From CALHRB01 sp964473465 (GTDB lineage: Bacteria; Bacteroidota; Ignavibacteria; Kapaibacteriales; UBA2268): 64,000 nt of DNA. The position numbers were made by a program, and so were the translations under genes. Location: positions 85,816 to 149,815 of the forward strand of contig CAYYPE010000007.1 in assembly GCA_964473465.1 (NCBI GenBank). The letters are read 5' to 3'. Shown here piece by piece: positions 30,701 to 37,849 of the stretch. The notes below the pieces were generated by a model. That model searched no databases, had not been told where the DNA came from, and was given only the letters and a program-made list of their open reading frames with translations. The number at the start of each line of letters is the position of its first letter. The first letter of the stretch is position 1.

Positions 30701-33700
30701 AGTAAAAGTAATATGACCGGCAGAGAAACTATTAAAAATCAGATAGTTTGAAATAGTAATGTTTGTATTTGCAGCTAAATTAACGGTCGCTGCTGTTTTA
30801 TTTATTATCAGGTTATAAAAAGATTCACCGTTTGTATTTGTGATTGTATTAACCGAACCACCGCCAAAATAAACAATTCCGGTTCCTGCATTGAATGTGC
30901 CGTTATTATTTGTCCAGTTTCCATTAACAAGAATTGATGCTGATCCAGAATTTAAAATACCACCAGAGCTGATTTGAAGTAGATTGTTTACTGTCATTGA
31001 ATCTGCAACTAAAAATGCTCCCGGACCATTAAAAGTTGTGTTATAAAAGGGTATTCCAAGAGATGTTATTGTGTTTTCAGTTAAGGCAACATTATTAGTA
31101 AATGTTACTGTTTGATTTGAATTAACAAAATTACCTCCATTATTTATCCAATTACCTCTGACAGTTAAACCCCTTGCACCAAGAGAGAAAGTAGAGCCGC
31201 TTTCAATTATCACATTATTATTAACCTGATGATCAACGGTACCAGCAAGAGTTTTAGTTCCACTCCCTGCAAGTTTAAGGTTATAATATGATAATTCATA
31301 ATTAGCTCCAGCAGTTCCGGATGTTCTTGGAATATTTTGGTTTCCGGAGCCGTTGAATGAAATAGTTGAACCACTTGTCAAAAATCTATCTGTATTAAAA
31401 TTAGCAAAGGTACAATTAGAAATATCAAAAACATTCGCAATCCTGATTTCACCTTCAGTAGAGAATGTTATGGATGCATACTGTTTATTACCAGAAATAG
31501 TAAGATTATTGTATTGTAAAACTCCGGGGGTAGATCCACTTGAAGGGACAGAAAAAGCAACAGAACCATTGAAATTAACTGTACCAGCAGTGAAAGTTGG
31601 TGGAGAATAATTACTTGGAAATTCAAGTCCTATTCTTATCTCTCCACCTCTCATAATAAAAGTTCTATTTGGATTTTCGGCATTTGCTGTTCTTGTTCCA
31701 AGGTTTAATATACCGCTATTAATGATAAGTGAATCTCCGATAACAACGTTATTGGTAAGGGTTAATACGTCATTTGCTGGTTTTTGTGTAATTAATGAAC
31801 GAATTCTGTTTGGCAGTGCATTACCTGTAGATTGTGCACCCGAACCATTATAAAGATAAACGGCAGCTGTGTCAAATTGTCTCGAGGTTGTTCTTATGTT
31901 TCCACTGGCACCAGTTGTTATTCCAGCGGCATCACCTATCCCAATCGTCCCGCCCGGGGATAATCTGAAAGTATCACCGTTTACAGTAAAGGTTTGAGTT
32001 AAGAATCTGCCAGTATTTTGAACTTCTATCAAATTAGCATTTGGAGTATTAGCTGTTAATGTAATTGTTTTGCCATCCCCAATAAATACCCTGTCTGTGG
32101 ATAATGAAGGGGCAGAGTTGGAAACGGGTCCCCCAAAATTAATTTTAGACCAAGAGTTTGGATCGTTATAATTACCATTAGCAATACTATAATACTTAGC
32201 AAAGGCTGCCTCCTGCTCACCGGCTGTCCAATCACCATTAAATTCAGCATTTCTGACTCTTTCCGAATATATCAGATTTGTATTAAAATCAACAACGGAA
32301 CTCGTTCCCGGATCAATTAACCATGGTGGTTGATAAACTAATACACGGTAATTACCTTCGGAGCCAAAGACTTCTGACTCAGCATAGTAAAGCTTGACAT
32401 CACAGGCACTTCCGCCGGGGGGATCGGTTAGGGTAATATTATTTTTATTTAATATCCAGTATTTTTTTAGCGATACATCATTCAGCTGAACATTTGGTTG
32501 TTCCTGTGGTATAGGTTTTATTCTGATATATGCTCCGCTTCCAACAGTAGCAGTATTAACGATGATTTCTGCAGGAGTATATACTCCATTTGTTCCCACA
32601 GGGAATCTGAAAGGTGTGGGAGATGTTATATTTCCTGTTCTGTTTCTTCTTATCCAGCCACCACCTGTTCCTGACTCTGAGTAAAGAATGCACTTAGTTG
32701 CAGAAAAACCCGATCCGGGTTCTATTACTGAGGATGTCCCGTTATCAGAATAAATAATACTGCTTGAACTTAATTCAATATCATAGGTTGATATATCAAG
32801 AATGGCAGTATTCGAAATTAAATATATATGATTATCAATTACGACTTGCCTTCCTAATATCACTTTATTAGCAGACTTATTAATTTCCAGATTTGAAAAA
32901 GTCGTTGTTGCAGAGCCACCGATTGTTTGATTTGTCCCGGAATTAAATATAACTCTTGATGTACCACCTGTAAAGGCCGTCAGATCAGTCGCAGAATTAT
33001 TTATCCAGTTCCCTCCAATAGATATATTTAAATTATTTGAATTCAGCCTTCCTGCACCTGTGCCAGCTATTGTAATATCACCCAAAACAGATAAAGAATT
33101 TGTATTTAATATTGCAATCGGGTTATTTGTTCCTGTCATCAGTAACTCACCAACAGGTTTGGTTGAATTTATCCTGATTGTTTGACCAGCTGCAGAAGCA
33201 TTGATTTTTAAAATTCCGCCTGAGACTGTCCCTCCATTTGCCAGAACAATGTAATCACCATTTGGGGTACTTGTATTTGATGATTGACGCTGCATTTCAA
33301 TCGTTCCACCAGACCAGTTAAATGTTGAACCTGTATTACCAATATCAAAGGCTCCTCTATCATTCGCTGTGCTTTGTCCTACTGTTGAAACAACAACCGT
33401 CCCTCCGGTTTGATTATAATTCACAGTTGCGTTTGAATTCAAATCTCTTGAAAATCTTCCAGCGACATTCAAAGTGCCACCTTCGATTGTAACTTGAGAC
33501 CCAGATGAATAGAGAAGGTTATTTATTGCTGTAGTTCCTACAGTCATAGTTCCGTTTGTAACTCTGAGAATGCCCGAAAGATTGGCATCTCCGTTCTGAC
33601 CAGATACTGTTGCATTTGGATTATCCAGCCAGAATCCTGAGTTCGATGGTATTGAATATGAGGCGTTTAAAAAGAATGGTTGATTTATATTGAATGTGCC

Positions 33701-34492
33701 ACCAAGATGAAAGATTCCTCCATTCAGAGTCAAAAATCCTGTGTTTAACGCTGCAAAGTTTGTTGAATTAACAAATATTTCATTAGATTGATTGGTCTTA
33801 TTTGTTGTTATTTCATTAAATTCTGTTGTTCCGCCCGTACCTGTTATATTTGAATTTGAACTGCCAATGAAAGTAGTGTTACAAATATATCCGCTACCTG
33901 TATTAAGATCAAATATATTATCATTATCTATATTGCCAGAAATAAAAAGGTTATGAGTTCTGTTAGTTCCTGAATTCAGTACATCAAATGTTCCATTTGA
34001 TGAGATATCTATATCACCCAAAATCCTTAAGATTCTGTTAGCATTATTTTCAAAACGGAAAATTCCCTGTGTGATAGTTAAAGAGCCATTTAAAGTATCA
34101 TTTGCATCATAAAACAGGATGTTGGTTAAATTATCTTTGTTTATAGTGATATTATAAAAATATGAACTTAGCTCTTGAATACCACTGATTATAGAATTTC
34201 CGTTTCCGAAAAACAAAATTAGCCCTGTCCCTCCAATGAACTGACCATTATTAGTGAAATTTTCCGAAATCCTAATGGTTCCATTTGCGGATTGAGAAAT
34301 TGATCCGCCAGAATTAATATTTATTGAACCGTTAATGGTAAGTGTAACACCATCCTTAAGATAAAAGCCACACCCGTTCTTGATGTTGACCAAATCCTGA
34401 GAAAAAGAGTTGTGATTACTGAAAATTGTAATAAGCAATATCAATAAAAGATAAATTTGTATCCGTTTAATATGTTTTTGCAGAAATCTCAA
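21701..34492 (-). CDS. Giant modular surface protein (4263 residues)
   Basis: A single uninterrupted frame of 12.8 kb. The signal peptide is IQIYLLLILLITIF...NSFSQ, then LTINGSININ-type beta repeats. A module opening with FYSxxxGNWxxxxSWSxxxxGG followed by DxVxIGDGxTIxL recurs seven times, near residues 767, 1435, 1866, 2305, 3020, 3467 and 3947. Each module continues with GITxSGATGNIxTxxRNY, QNTGNGxP, INKSxGKVxL, RTNNRxV, GHVDGxLRR, GTGGxAG and a RYWxL/LNPxDLRGG block. The copies are diverged, not recent duplicates. The end ASINNDGVIEIGQ matches the 781-residue protein, and there is no T9SS domain. The first codon is TTG (ATT/ATC also in frame just upstream); no in-frame ATG exists before about residue 315, which would lose the signal peptide. 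The frame opens right after the vapC stop. A surface adhesin or sheath role is inferred only from architecture. Confidence 0.8.
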   Translation of the reverse strand: MRFLQKHIKRIQIYLLLILLITIFSNHNSFSQDLVNIKNGCGFYLKDGVTLTINGSININSGGSISQSANGTIRISENFTNNGQFIGGTGLILFFGNGNSIISGIQELSSYFYNITINKDNLTNILFYDANDTLNGSLTITQGIFRFENNANRILRILGDIDISSNGTFDVLNSGTNRTHNLFISGNIDNDNIFDLNTGSGYICNTTFIGSSNSNITGTGGTTEFNEITTNKTNQSNEIFVNSTNFAALNTGFLTLNGGIFHLGGTFNINQPFFLNASYSIPSNSGFWLDNPNATVSGQNGDANLSGILRVTNGTMTVGTTAINNLLYSSGSQVTIEGGTLNVAGRFSRDLNSNATVNYNQTGGTVVVSTVGQSTANDRGAFDIGNTGSTFNWSGGTIEMQRQSSNTSTPNGDYIVLANGGTVSGGILKINASAAGQTIRINSTKPVGELLMTGTNNPIAILNTNSLSVLGDITIAGTGAGRLNSNNLNISIGGNWINNSATDLTAFTGGTSRVIFNSGTNQTIGGSATTTFSNLEINKSANKVILGRQVVIDNHIYLISNTAILDISTYDIELSSSSIIYSDNGTSSVIEPGSGFSATKCILYSESGTGGGWIRRNRTGNITSPTPFRFPVGTNGVYTPAEIIVNTATVGSGAYIRIKPIPQEQPNVQLNDVSLKKYWILNKNNITLTDPPGGSACDVKLYYAESEVFGSEGNYRVLVYQPPWLIDPGTSSVVDFNTNLIYSERVRNAEFNGDWTAGEQEAAFAKYYSIANGNYNDPNSWSKINFGGPVSNSAPSLSTDRVFIGDGKTITLTANTPNANLIEVQNTGRFLTQTFTVNGDTFRLSPGGTIGIGDAAGITTGASGNIRTTSRQFDTAAVYLYNGSGAQSTGNALPNRIRSLITQKPANDVLTLTNNVVIGDSLIINSGILNLGTRTANAENPNRTFIMRGGEIRIGLEFPSNYSPPTFTAGTVNFNGSVAFSVPSSGSTPGVLQYNNLTISGNKQYASITFSTEGEIRIANVFDISNCTFANFNTDRFLTSGSTISFNGSGNQNIPRTSGTAGANYELSYYNLKLAGSGTKTLAGTVDHQVNNNVIIESGSTFSLGARGLTVRGNWINNGGNFVNSNQTVTFTNNVALTENTITSLGIPFYNTTFNGPGAFLVADSMTVNNLLQISSGGILNSGSASILVNGNWTNNNGTFNAGTGIVYFGGGSVNTITNTNGESFYNLIINKTAATVNLAANTNITISNYLIFNSFSAGHITFTNRSNQFVTLLGTATRQNLGHIDGNLRLYLQSGSVSSAFFPIGRGSSYRPLFLTLNGSGGSAGLLQAQDSSYQNTPTGLNSAQYVQERWALTIPGSSTFALGSRTADVIVTFLNPADLRGGANPLLFETRLWNGSVWSKPTTGNRTTTTTQSLGYSSLSGTFWLVVGPPTVLSFYSIADGNWNSASSWSTARYGGEPSAISPTSPSIIYIGDGKTITLNVNYTTSAGDSVIVETAGQSSLAGRLNLGTNIISGGGNFALRNGGILAIASNDGITSSGATGNIQTSVRNYNEGTHNNGNFIYYGAATQSTGSGLPPTINTLILNNPTTVNLTNNVTVNDSIYIQQGNFNVSTNNRDVTLGGNWRNNGIFTPGNRTVTFNGNGIQRMIRTGGETFYNLVINKSSGKVLLEDSLFVTNQLTFTNGIIDARTNNRFVSIGNGANVTRSSGHVDGEMRRYIPSGNPSAITFDVGTSDAYNRAILDFNGTGGIAGHVSMIVYGTNHPNINDIPLTLDTAKNVQRYWKLFRPLSSPFNFGARSYDLTLQFLNPDDLRGGSDPLNFVIRRWDGVWNTTTTGARTSTTTQATNITTFGVDFVVGEPFAVTRIFYTRLTGVWNSMSNWSYEGYGGAPADDYPSTSADVVFIGNGNTIALDQDRTIASVTVEDINGQGTLDFNGYNLLGNAINQFTLKSGGKLKITSVDGITTSGATGNVRTAVRNYNFNNHFNGFFVYTGNNNQNTGNGIPDTLGYLEINNTGSNPNNVVTLSKNIRVRNNLLLSSGKLNCNNFNIYLDSNWINNSSSDAFVAGTGTVSFEKDKNQSISGNSSTQFNSLTINKSNNHLSLDTNITVNGTLNIASNSLLKINDNDLRLGPSSSISGGPFSSTKMIQSDGSSSSGSIIKEYTNGTGVTRNFTFPIGIGTLYNEAVVNIGGDFSSASTNIKILSGLHPNRVSGNDNLLGKYWRLTTQGITNINPANTNLSFVYQPADVNGNQTRYIPARYNSAWEVNLGTSRNATTSPITVQGETGLNGDWTAGEPNSFFTGRIFYSRQTNVNWNNPSSWSNISHSGSAAVYWPGQIFERDTVLIADSDNIRFNQAGGVRIDSLRIGGTLAGSLQFDRAVPYKSLTILRNIIVESNGTISEINTNSTTDTMNVYGDFTNNNTTANAIDFRPANNRFTFLVFSGSGNSVVSGGTGANGWRLSNVRLSKTNGLSDTLINLSTTFSRALNIANTADRRFVLGSGVYRHNNSDTAILCADGSGAYTFGTNTGVHLVSGGIRFNERTNTNSNTSVFIEGGILYVGNSSNPAEHFLYASNTKFTMTGGEMRVASCFSRTLNQSYCDFNISGGTLRVLTVGTSNSYGYYGFDLSNSSSIFNWSGGTIVITRNSDDVDYKVGASTFNVTGGTLQIGETGINIGSGANIALGSPTAPLWNLYVKYTKDINNDFRSALFWDGDLTILNNVVIDADGCLDLHCNSFTLGGNFINRGNFTTDGVGWNDNVGARKVTFNGTGDQIYANMKAIATHTGPSYNNQAFFDIEVSKPSGKIILDSAGVFTNSNLIVRNTLKFASGNNAVIDSRTHNRYVFTDFQTTGDLAQVQRIGNGHIDGTLRREVPTGTQSVEFIIGTDTAYTPAVLSLSGTGGTDGPLDMIVFNNVSPAPTDPPINLSKYITRRWRISRPSGSNFALGASRTYSLTTTFLPLNVPSGDVPSGASWTNFEHFVSRNGGAWNQTTTGTRTTNSTQSINHSLFDNTSNDFIIGERTSVDFYSVANGNWTSPSTWSTVGYGGPPETVLYPNAINHQVYIGDGKTVILNTDANVKSVTIENVGSGPGHLNAGINFITGETFSLNDSCIISTAHQFGLRASLNSGSIRTNQRYYGRSNYIFNSSNQTQNTGDGVPIGPSNRVLSLTINNTAPDSASRRVLLTSNITCDSNIYIQSGFLDAGSRIVQLNRNLIINANSNYIPSLSTFELINSSLDQYITLNNSWGTLFHNFYVSKPSGKVIVDGSSNVDIFIKNRLRFSSGNAAPIDVRTNNRRVILTSTGFVEREGNGYVDGKLRKPISTGSGTYTFEVGNENDYTPVILSLTGTGGQAGSIEAENVKPLPNEPFSGNRMDQAHAIPRYWSLIGYDNFAMGGRLANVNLQFPVAELAPLDISTAVIRRKSIPAETPVYKDRRNLTWNLGLASVELAPAENKWIGIGEFYIGNKSQRIFYSRQTGNWNDNNSWSFTGLGGPPVPAGEFPNPDWNYGIDETEVRDSVIIGNSNSIMLGSSIVPELALLEILTSGNLIVNQGSYLSKSSIGSSVFALRDDGTLTNRTNLGIEPGLAGLLRFDDLTRTFEPNANYVFSGALNQSFGAAFPSNIGNLTIITDNDTRIVSTNSGILTISGNINVLAGQLRPLNSTVDFRLSGNLTVNGTMNFTIDPAGDNTTSIFKFEGAVASNQVISGSGTLLFSDLIMNRANPSGLVELNMNASVKGTLNFLEGANPNNQIIALGTNSNLRIENSNPASIQNYQGTGILRYIRTSNNSGLLIRNVTNNQTYVFPVGSYDSGNNNYTPGRLITESSGVDGYIGMRASRGSSTDPVTSEGHLYLPTDRTNSYIKRYWVVDSVTTTIKGQLRFDYNDNDIAGDENLITSIGRWRPTREGSPGSWRPIYGNVNIASNYFETFASFQDTNYRGDWTIANIEAFRRLFFSRQSGNWTDINSWTASRTHSGPVFGDYPQETLDSVNIGGGSLGIGNHIITLDIPSVTIAGIAVGRTQDTTGTLNCGPNIIYGENFTLDNYSTLAIGSPEGITISGPSGNIQTASRNYTVSGLASFIYNGNSDQTVGNGLPVNIRNLSIQNTGPIGDNTVTLINSLNISNDLSINTGRLDLLNFTANNNSGVGTFTISSNASLRVGGTNNLQTAINNYSSYNVDPNSTIEFYGLLGENQTISSLPVNLVSGLGNVILNNPGTKFVVSPLLIRGNLINSNGAILQNNIGVDALEVRGSIINSASINNDGVIEIGQ

Positions 34493-34507
34493 AATGATTG
34501 TCTCATA

Positions 34508-34891
34508 TTACCATAATATATCAATGCTATAATTTTTGAAATTTTTATCATGACTAATAACAGTTAATTTTTCACAAATTGCCTGAGCAATAATCATTCG
34601 ATCAAATGGATCTTTATGAAAAAAAGGCATATTTAATAATAAATTCAAGTGAGCAAAATTATTGTCTAATAAATCAAAATTATTAAGTATTAAATATTCA
34701 TTAATATTTTCAAATGGTTTAGACGTAACTAACTTTCCTAAACTATATTTTATTGCCATTTCCCATAAAGTTACTTTACTAATAAAAACTGAATTCTCTG
34801 GATTTTCAATTTCGGATAATATATTTTCAGGAATTAGTTCATAATCATCCAGAAACCATATTAATACATGAGTATCTATGAGATAATTCAT
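34508..34891 (-). CDS. vapC: VapC-type PIN-domain ribonuclease toxin
   Basis: 127 residues forming one PIN domain, the normal length for VapC. Active-site acids are visible: D6 (LIDTHVLIW), E44 (TLWEMAIK), D94 and D97 (KDPFDRMIIAQA) and D115 (SHDKNF). VapC toxins are magnesium-dependent RNases, often acting on tRNA, and are held inactive by VapB. Its ATG overlaps the antitoxin stop by four bases (ATGA), the usual sign of translational coupling. Its own TAA is followed 15 bases later, in the same frame, by the TTG of the giant surface-protein gene, so toxin and giant gene may share a transcript. Confidence 0.92.
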   Translation of the reverse strand: MNYLIDTHVLIWFLDDYELIPENILSEIENPENSVFISKVTLWEMAIKYSLGKLVTSKPFENINEYLILNNFDLLDNNFAHLNLLLNMPFFHKDPFDRMIIAQAICEKLTVISHDKNFKNYSIDILW

Positions 34892-35103
34892 GGCATATAA
34901 TCCTTGAATTCTTCTAAAGGTTCATCAAAATCCTCAGATACATAAGTAAAAAACCCCTTAGCAATTCCTCGCTTTCGGATTTTGCCGGGTTGACTTGTAT
35001 TTATAACTTCTTTTAAAATATTAGAAACCTGATTGATTTTTTCCTTATCTTTAATTTCTAATATTCTTTTAATTAATTTTAATTTTTGACTTTGAATATT
35101 CAT
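34888..35103 (-). CDS. vapB: VapB-type antitoxin (DUF2281-like)
   Basis: 71 residues, directly upstream of and overlapping vapC by four bases. The N-terminal half is a basic helix (KLKLIKRILEIKDKEKINQ) and the C-terminal tail has the family pattern KRGIAKGFF ... EDFDEPLEEFKDYM, which in this class wraps the toxin active site. VapB proteins bind DNA as complexes with VapC and repress their own operon; the promoter region (35104-35152) is short and AT-rich with no clear palindrome. The pairing with a PIN toxin makes the assignment firm even though the sequence is short. Confidence 0.85.
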   Translation of the reverse strand: MNIQSQKLKLIKRILEIKDKEKINQVSNILKEVINTSQPGKIRKRGIAKGFFTYVSEDFDEPLEEFKDYMP

Positions 35104-35152
35104 AATTATTATTTCTAAACTTTTTTTTGTTATAAATTATATCTAAATTCTC

Positions 35153-37054
35153 TTAACTAATCTTATGAATTGAAACATAAGTATTAGCTGAACCACTAAT
35201 TATGTTGTAATTACTACCCGTATTTTGATAGACATATATTTCAATATACTGACCTGCCTCCAAATATACAATATCAGATATTACTGGTGCATTATTGTTT
35301 CTTATAGCGTTGAATGTTCCATCGCTGTTATTCAAACCTAATTTTGAACCATAAGAATATAGAGAACCACTACGATATAAAGCTATAGTAACATAACTGT
35401 TTGTGTTGCCCGGAATACCAAGTGAAGAAAAATCAAATTCAGCCCTTGCATTCACCTGATAATAACCTGTTTCTTTTGCGGTAAATCTATAATTTGTCCC
35501 ACTGTCAAATTCTGCTTTTTCGTCAAAATTTTCAGCATTAAATTGTATTTTCACATCTGACCCACTACTAATGGTTTGAGTAGCATTCCTGTATGCCCTC
35601 GCTCTGCTTTGATGATTGAAGTCAATTATTCCCTCACTGCCTGATTCTGTATGAATTTGCATCATTAAGGCAGAAGCTGTATAACCAGTGGAATTATTAT
35701 TGAATGAATTTGCTGTGCTTATTTTAAAGTTCACATTATCTGAATGGTCTAAACCCATCATCATATAGTTTGTTCCACTGTAATTAAACCTTAAAGCAGC
35801 GTCGCCATTTGCCAGACCATAAATATCAATAATTGGATTTTGAGTTTGTCCATTATTTCCCTGAGCTCTAATAGCATAATTATTATCTGCAGAGCTTATT
35901 ACATGCAATGATGAACTTGCATCAACTGTTATGCTTCCTATATTTGGAGCAATTCCAACATTCCCGGCAGATGTTACTTTGATTCTATCTGTGTTATTTG
36001 TCTTTATAATTAAATTTTGTGCATTTGTCGTTCCCAAAAAATCTCCTGTGCTTATCGCATTTCCCGAAAGCATCCAGCCTCCAGTTCCACCAGCATCAAC
36101 TGCCGGTTCCCACTGACTTGCGGTGTTATTCCACTTCAATACATAACCATCGGTAGGTGCTGTGCTCGCAACCGTTCTGCCCTGCAAACCAGTAACAGTA
36201 AGAACACCGGTGTTATTTATAAGACCATCGCCAGACATTGTTACTGCTGTTGCTATATCTGATGAATTGCCAACTATAATTTGACCGCTGTTCAATGCTA
36301 AATCAGTAACAGCTAAACTTGATGTTATTACGTTGCTCGAACCATCAGTTTTTAAATATAAATTAGGCGAAAAGCCCGAAAGATTAATAACTCCTGCTGA
36401 TGTGACTCTTATACGTTGAGTATTATTTGTCCTAATGACAAAGTCCTGAGCATCAATTGTACCCAAAAAGTTATTGCTTGGATTAGTTCCTGAATTTCCA
36501 CTCAGTGACCAGCTATTAGCCCCTCCGAGTGTCGAAGGGTCTGTCCAAGTTGGTGCACCACTACCTCCGCTTGTTAAAAGGTATCCCGTAGTACCAACGG
36601 AAGAAAAGGCATATTGAGTTCCTGTTCCATAGGCTATTGCACCTGCTGTTGGGGTTGCATTTGTATTTGTACCGCCATTGGCAATAGGAAGTATTCCAGT
36701 AACCTCTGATGCAAGATTGATAGAACCGGCAATGATTCTAATCCAGTTAGAACCATCATAATAATAAAAACCGGGAGTATTATCTGTCTGATAGATTATC
36801 AATCCTGTGGCAGGAGAAGAAATTGAATTACGGTTTGCTTGATTCATTCTCGGAATTAAAAAGCCCTTTGGTGAACTTAGTAAATCATTGCTTAGTTCAA
36901 GAACTGCCGATTGATCAGGATTATTAGTTCCAATCCCAGCATTCTGGCTTTGAGCTAACAAACTGTGGTTCATTAATCCCGGAAGTAGAATTATGTCTAA
37001 AAGAAGGGAAAATATTAGGAAAAAATATATTCTTTGCATGAATTTCAAATACAT
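35153..37054 (-). CDS. Secreted tail-fibre-like protein with C-terminal C1q-like domain
   Basis: 633 residues with a signal peptide (about 9-35, ending LLAQ). Next comes the AGIGTNNPDQSAVLELS opening and PANGG-type segment (GILPIANGGTNTNATP) common in bacterial and phage fibre-like proteins. Two repeats follow: SLSGNSGTNPSNNFLGTIDA...TNNTQRIRVTSAG and MLSGNAISTGDFLGTTNA...TNNTDRIKVTSAG. The last ~150 residues match a C1q/TNF-like jelly roll: KIQFNAENFD, YRFTAKETGYYQV, VTIALYRSG, VYLEAGQYIEIYVYQ, NTYVSIHKIS. Such heads trimerise and bind ligands. Many related fibres instead end in an S74 chaperone, which is absent here. GGGAGG at 37059-37064 fixes the start. No phage genes are nearby, so it is likely a cellular adhesin. 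Confidence 0.8.
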   Translation of the reverse strand: MYLKFMQRIYFFLIFSLLLDIILLPGLMNHSLLAQSQNAGIGTNNPDQSAVLELSNDLLSSPKGFLIPRMNQANRNSISSPATGLIIYQTDNTPGFYYYDGSNWIRIIAGSINLASEVTGILPIANGGTNTNATPTAGAIAYGTGTQYAFSSVGTTGYLLTSGGSGAPTWTDPSTLGGANSWSLSGNSGTNPSNNFLGTIDAQDFVIRTNNTQRIRVTSAGVINLSGFSPNLYLKTDGSSNVITSSLAVTDLALNSGQIIVGNSSDIATAVTMSGDGLINNTGVLTVTGLQGRTVASTAPTDGYVLKWNNTASQWEPAVDAGGTGGWMLSGNAISTGDFLGTTNAQNLIIKTNNTDRIKVTSAGNVGIAPNIGSITVDASSSLHVISSADNNYAIRAQGNNGQTQNPIIDIYGLANGDAALRFNYSGTNYMMMGLDHSDNVNFKISTANSFNNNSTGYTASALMMQIHTESGSEGIIDFNHQSRARAYRNATQTISSGSDVKIQFNAENFDEKAEFDSGTNYRFTAKETGYYQVNARAEFDFSSLGIPGNTNSYVTIALYRSGSLYSYGSKLGLNNSDGTFNAIRNNNAPVISDIVYLEAGQYIEIYVYQNTGSNYNIISGSANTYVSIHKIS

Positions 37055-37187
37055 AAAACCTCCCTAAGGATTATTTAAATTAGTATATTAATATCGGATA
37101 AAATTAACAAAATATTAAAACTAAAACAATATTTAAATTAAGCAATATTATAGGTTTAAAATATTTTATATTTTTTGATAATTTTTA

Positions 37188-37841
37188 TTATTTTAAACCA
37201 TAATTTATAACTGCGTATCGAACAAGAGCTGATGCAGTTTTTATCCCCAATTTTTTCATAATATTAGACCTATGAGTTTCCACAGTTCTTATACTTAAAA
37301 AAACTTTCTCGGCTATTTCTGCACTTTTGTAACCTTGAGCTAAATAATTTATAATTTCTTGTTCTCTTCGTGTTAATCTTACAGGTTGAATTTCTTCGTC
37401 ATGTTCGGTTGGTATCTTTTTTTGTATAAGATTTAATATGCTCCTGCTAAATACTCTTTCTCCTTTTGTAACAAGAAATAGCGAATCTATGAGAAATTTT
37501 GAATTTACATTTTTTGACAAATACCCATCTGCACCAGCATCAAGTGCCTGTTCGAGATGTTCGTAATCTTCATAAGCCGTCAACATAATCACTGCAATAT
37601 TTTCGCTAAAACCCTTTATTAACCTTGTAGCTTCAATACCGTTCATAACTGGCATATTAATATCTAATAAGGCTACATCAGGTTTATAATATTCGACGAG
37701 TTTATATGCGTCCCTACCGTTATCAGCTTCACCTAAAATATTAATTCTGTGGTCTATAGTAAGCAATCTTCTAAGCCCAACTCTCATTATTTCGTGGTCA
37801 TCAGCCAGAACTAAATTTATTATCTTACTTTCAGAATTCAT
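37188..37841 (-). CDS. NarL/LuxR-family response regulator
   Basis: 217 residues. The N-terminal receiver domain has acidic D14-D15, phospho-acceptor D60 (VALLDINMPVMNG), a conserved Thr (IMLTAYED) and Lys (LSKNV). The C-terminal LuxR-type helix-turn-helix (about 150-205) has LTRREQEIINYLAQG and SIRTVETHRSNIMKKL. It should be a phosphorylation-controlled transcription factor. No histidine kinase is adjacent; the nearest kinase-like gene is 26 kb away, so it is an orphan in this window. It starts 8 bases after the NAD synthetase stop, so the two may be co-transcribed. Confidence 0.93.
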   Translation of the reverse strand: MNSESKIINLVLADDHEIMRVGLRRLLTIDHRINILGEADNGRDAYKLVEYYKPDVALLDINMPVMNGIEATRLIKGFSENIAVIMLTAYEDYEHLEQALDAGADGYLSKNVNSKFLIDSLFLVTKGERVFSRSILNLIQKKIPTEHDEEIQPVRLTRREQEIINYLAQGYKSAEIAEKVFLSIRTVETHRSNIMKKLGIKTASALVRYAVINYGLK

Positions 37842-37849
37842 ATTTTGGA

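Noticed and set aside
21701..34492. CRISPR array or recent tandem DNA duplication
   Set aside because: The repetition is at protein level, with 430-715 residue spacing and strongly diverged bases; no short regular repeats or spacers are present.
34508..37054. Mobile element or prophage around vapBC and the fibre-like gene
   Set aside because: No integrase, transposase, attachment repeats or phage structural genes were found; the fibre-like protein has a signal peptide.
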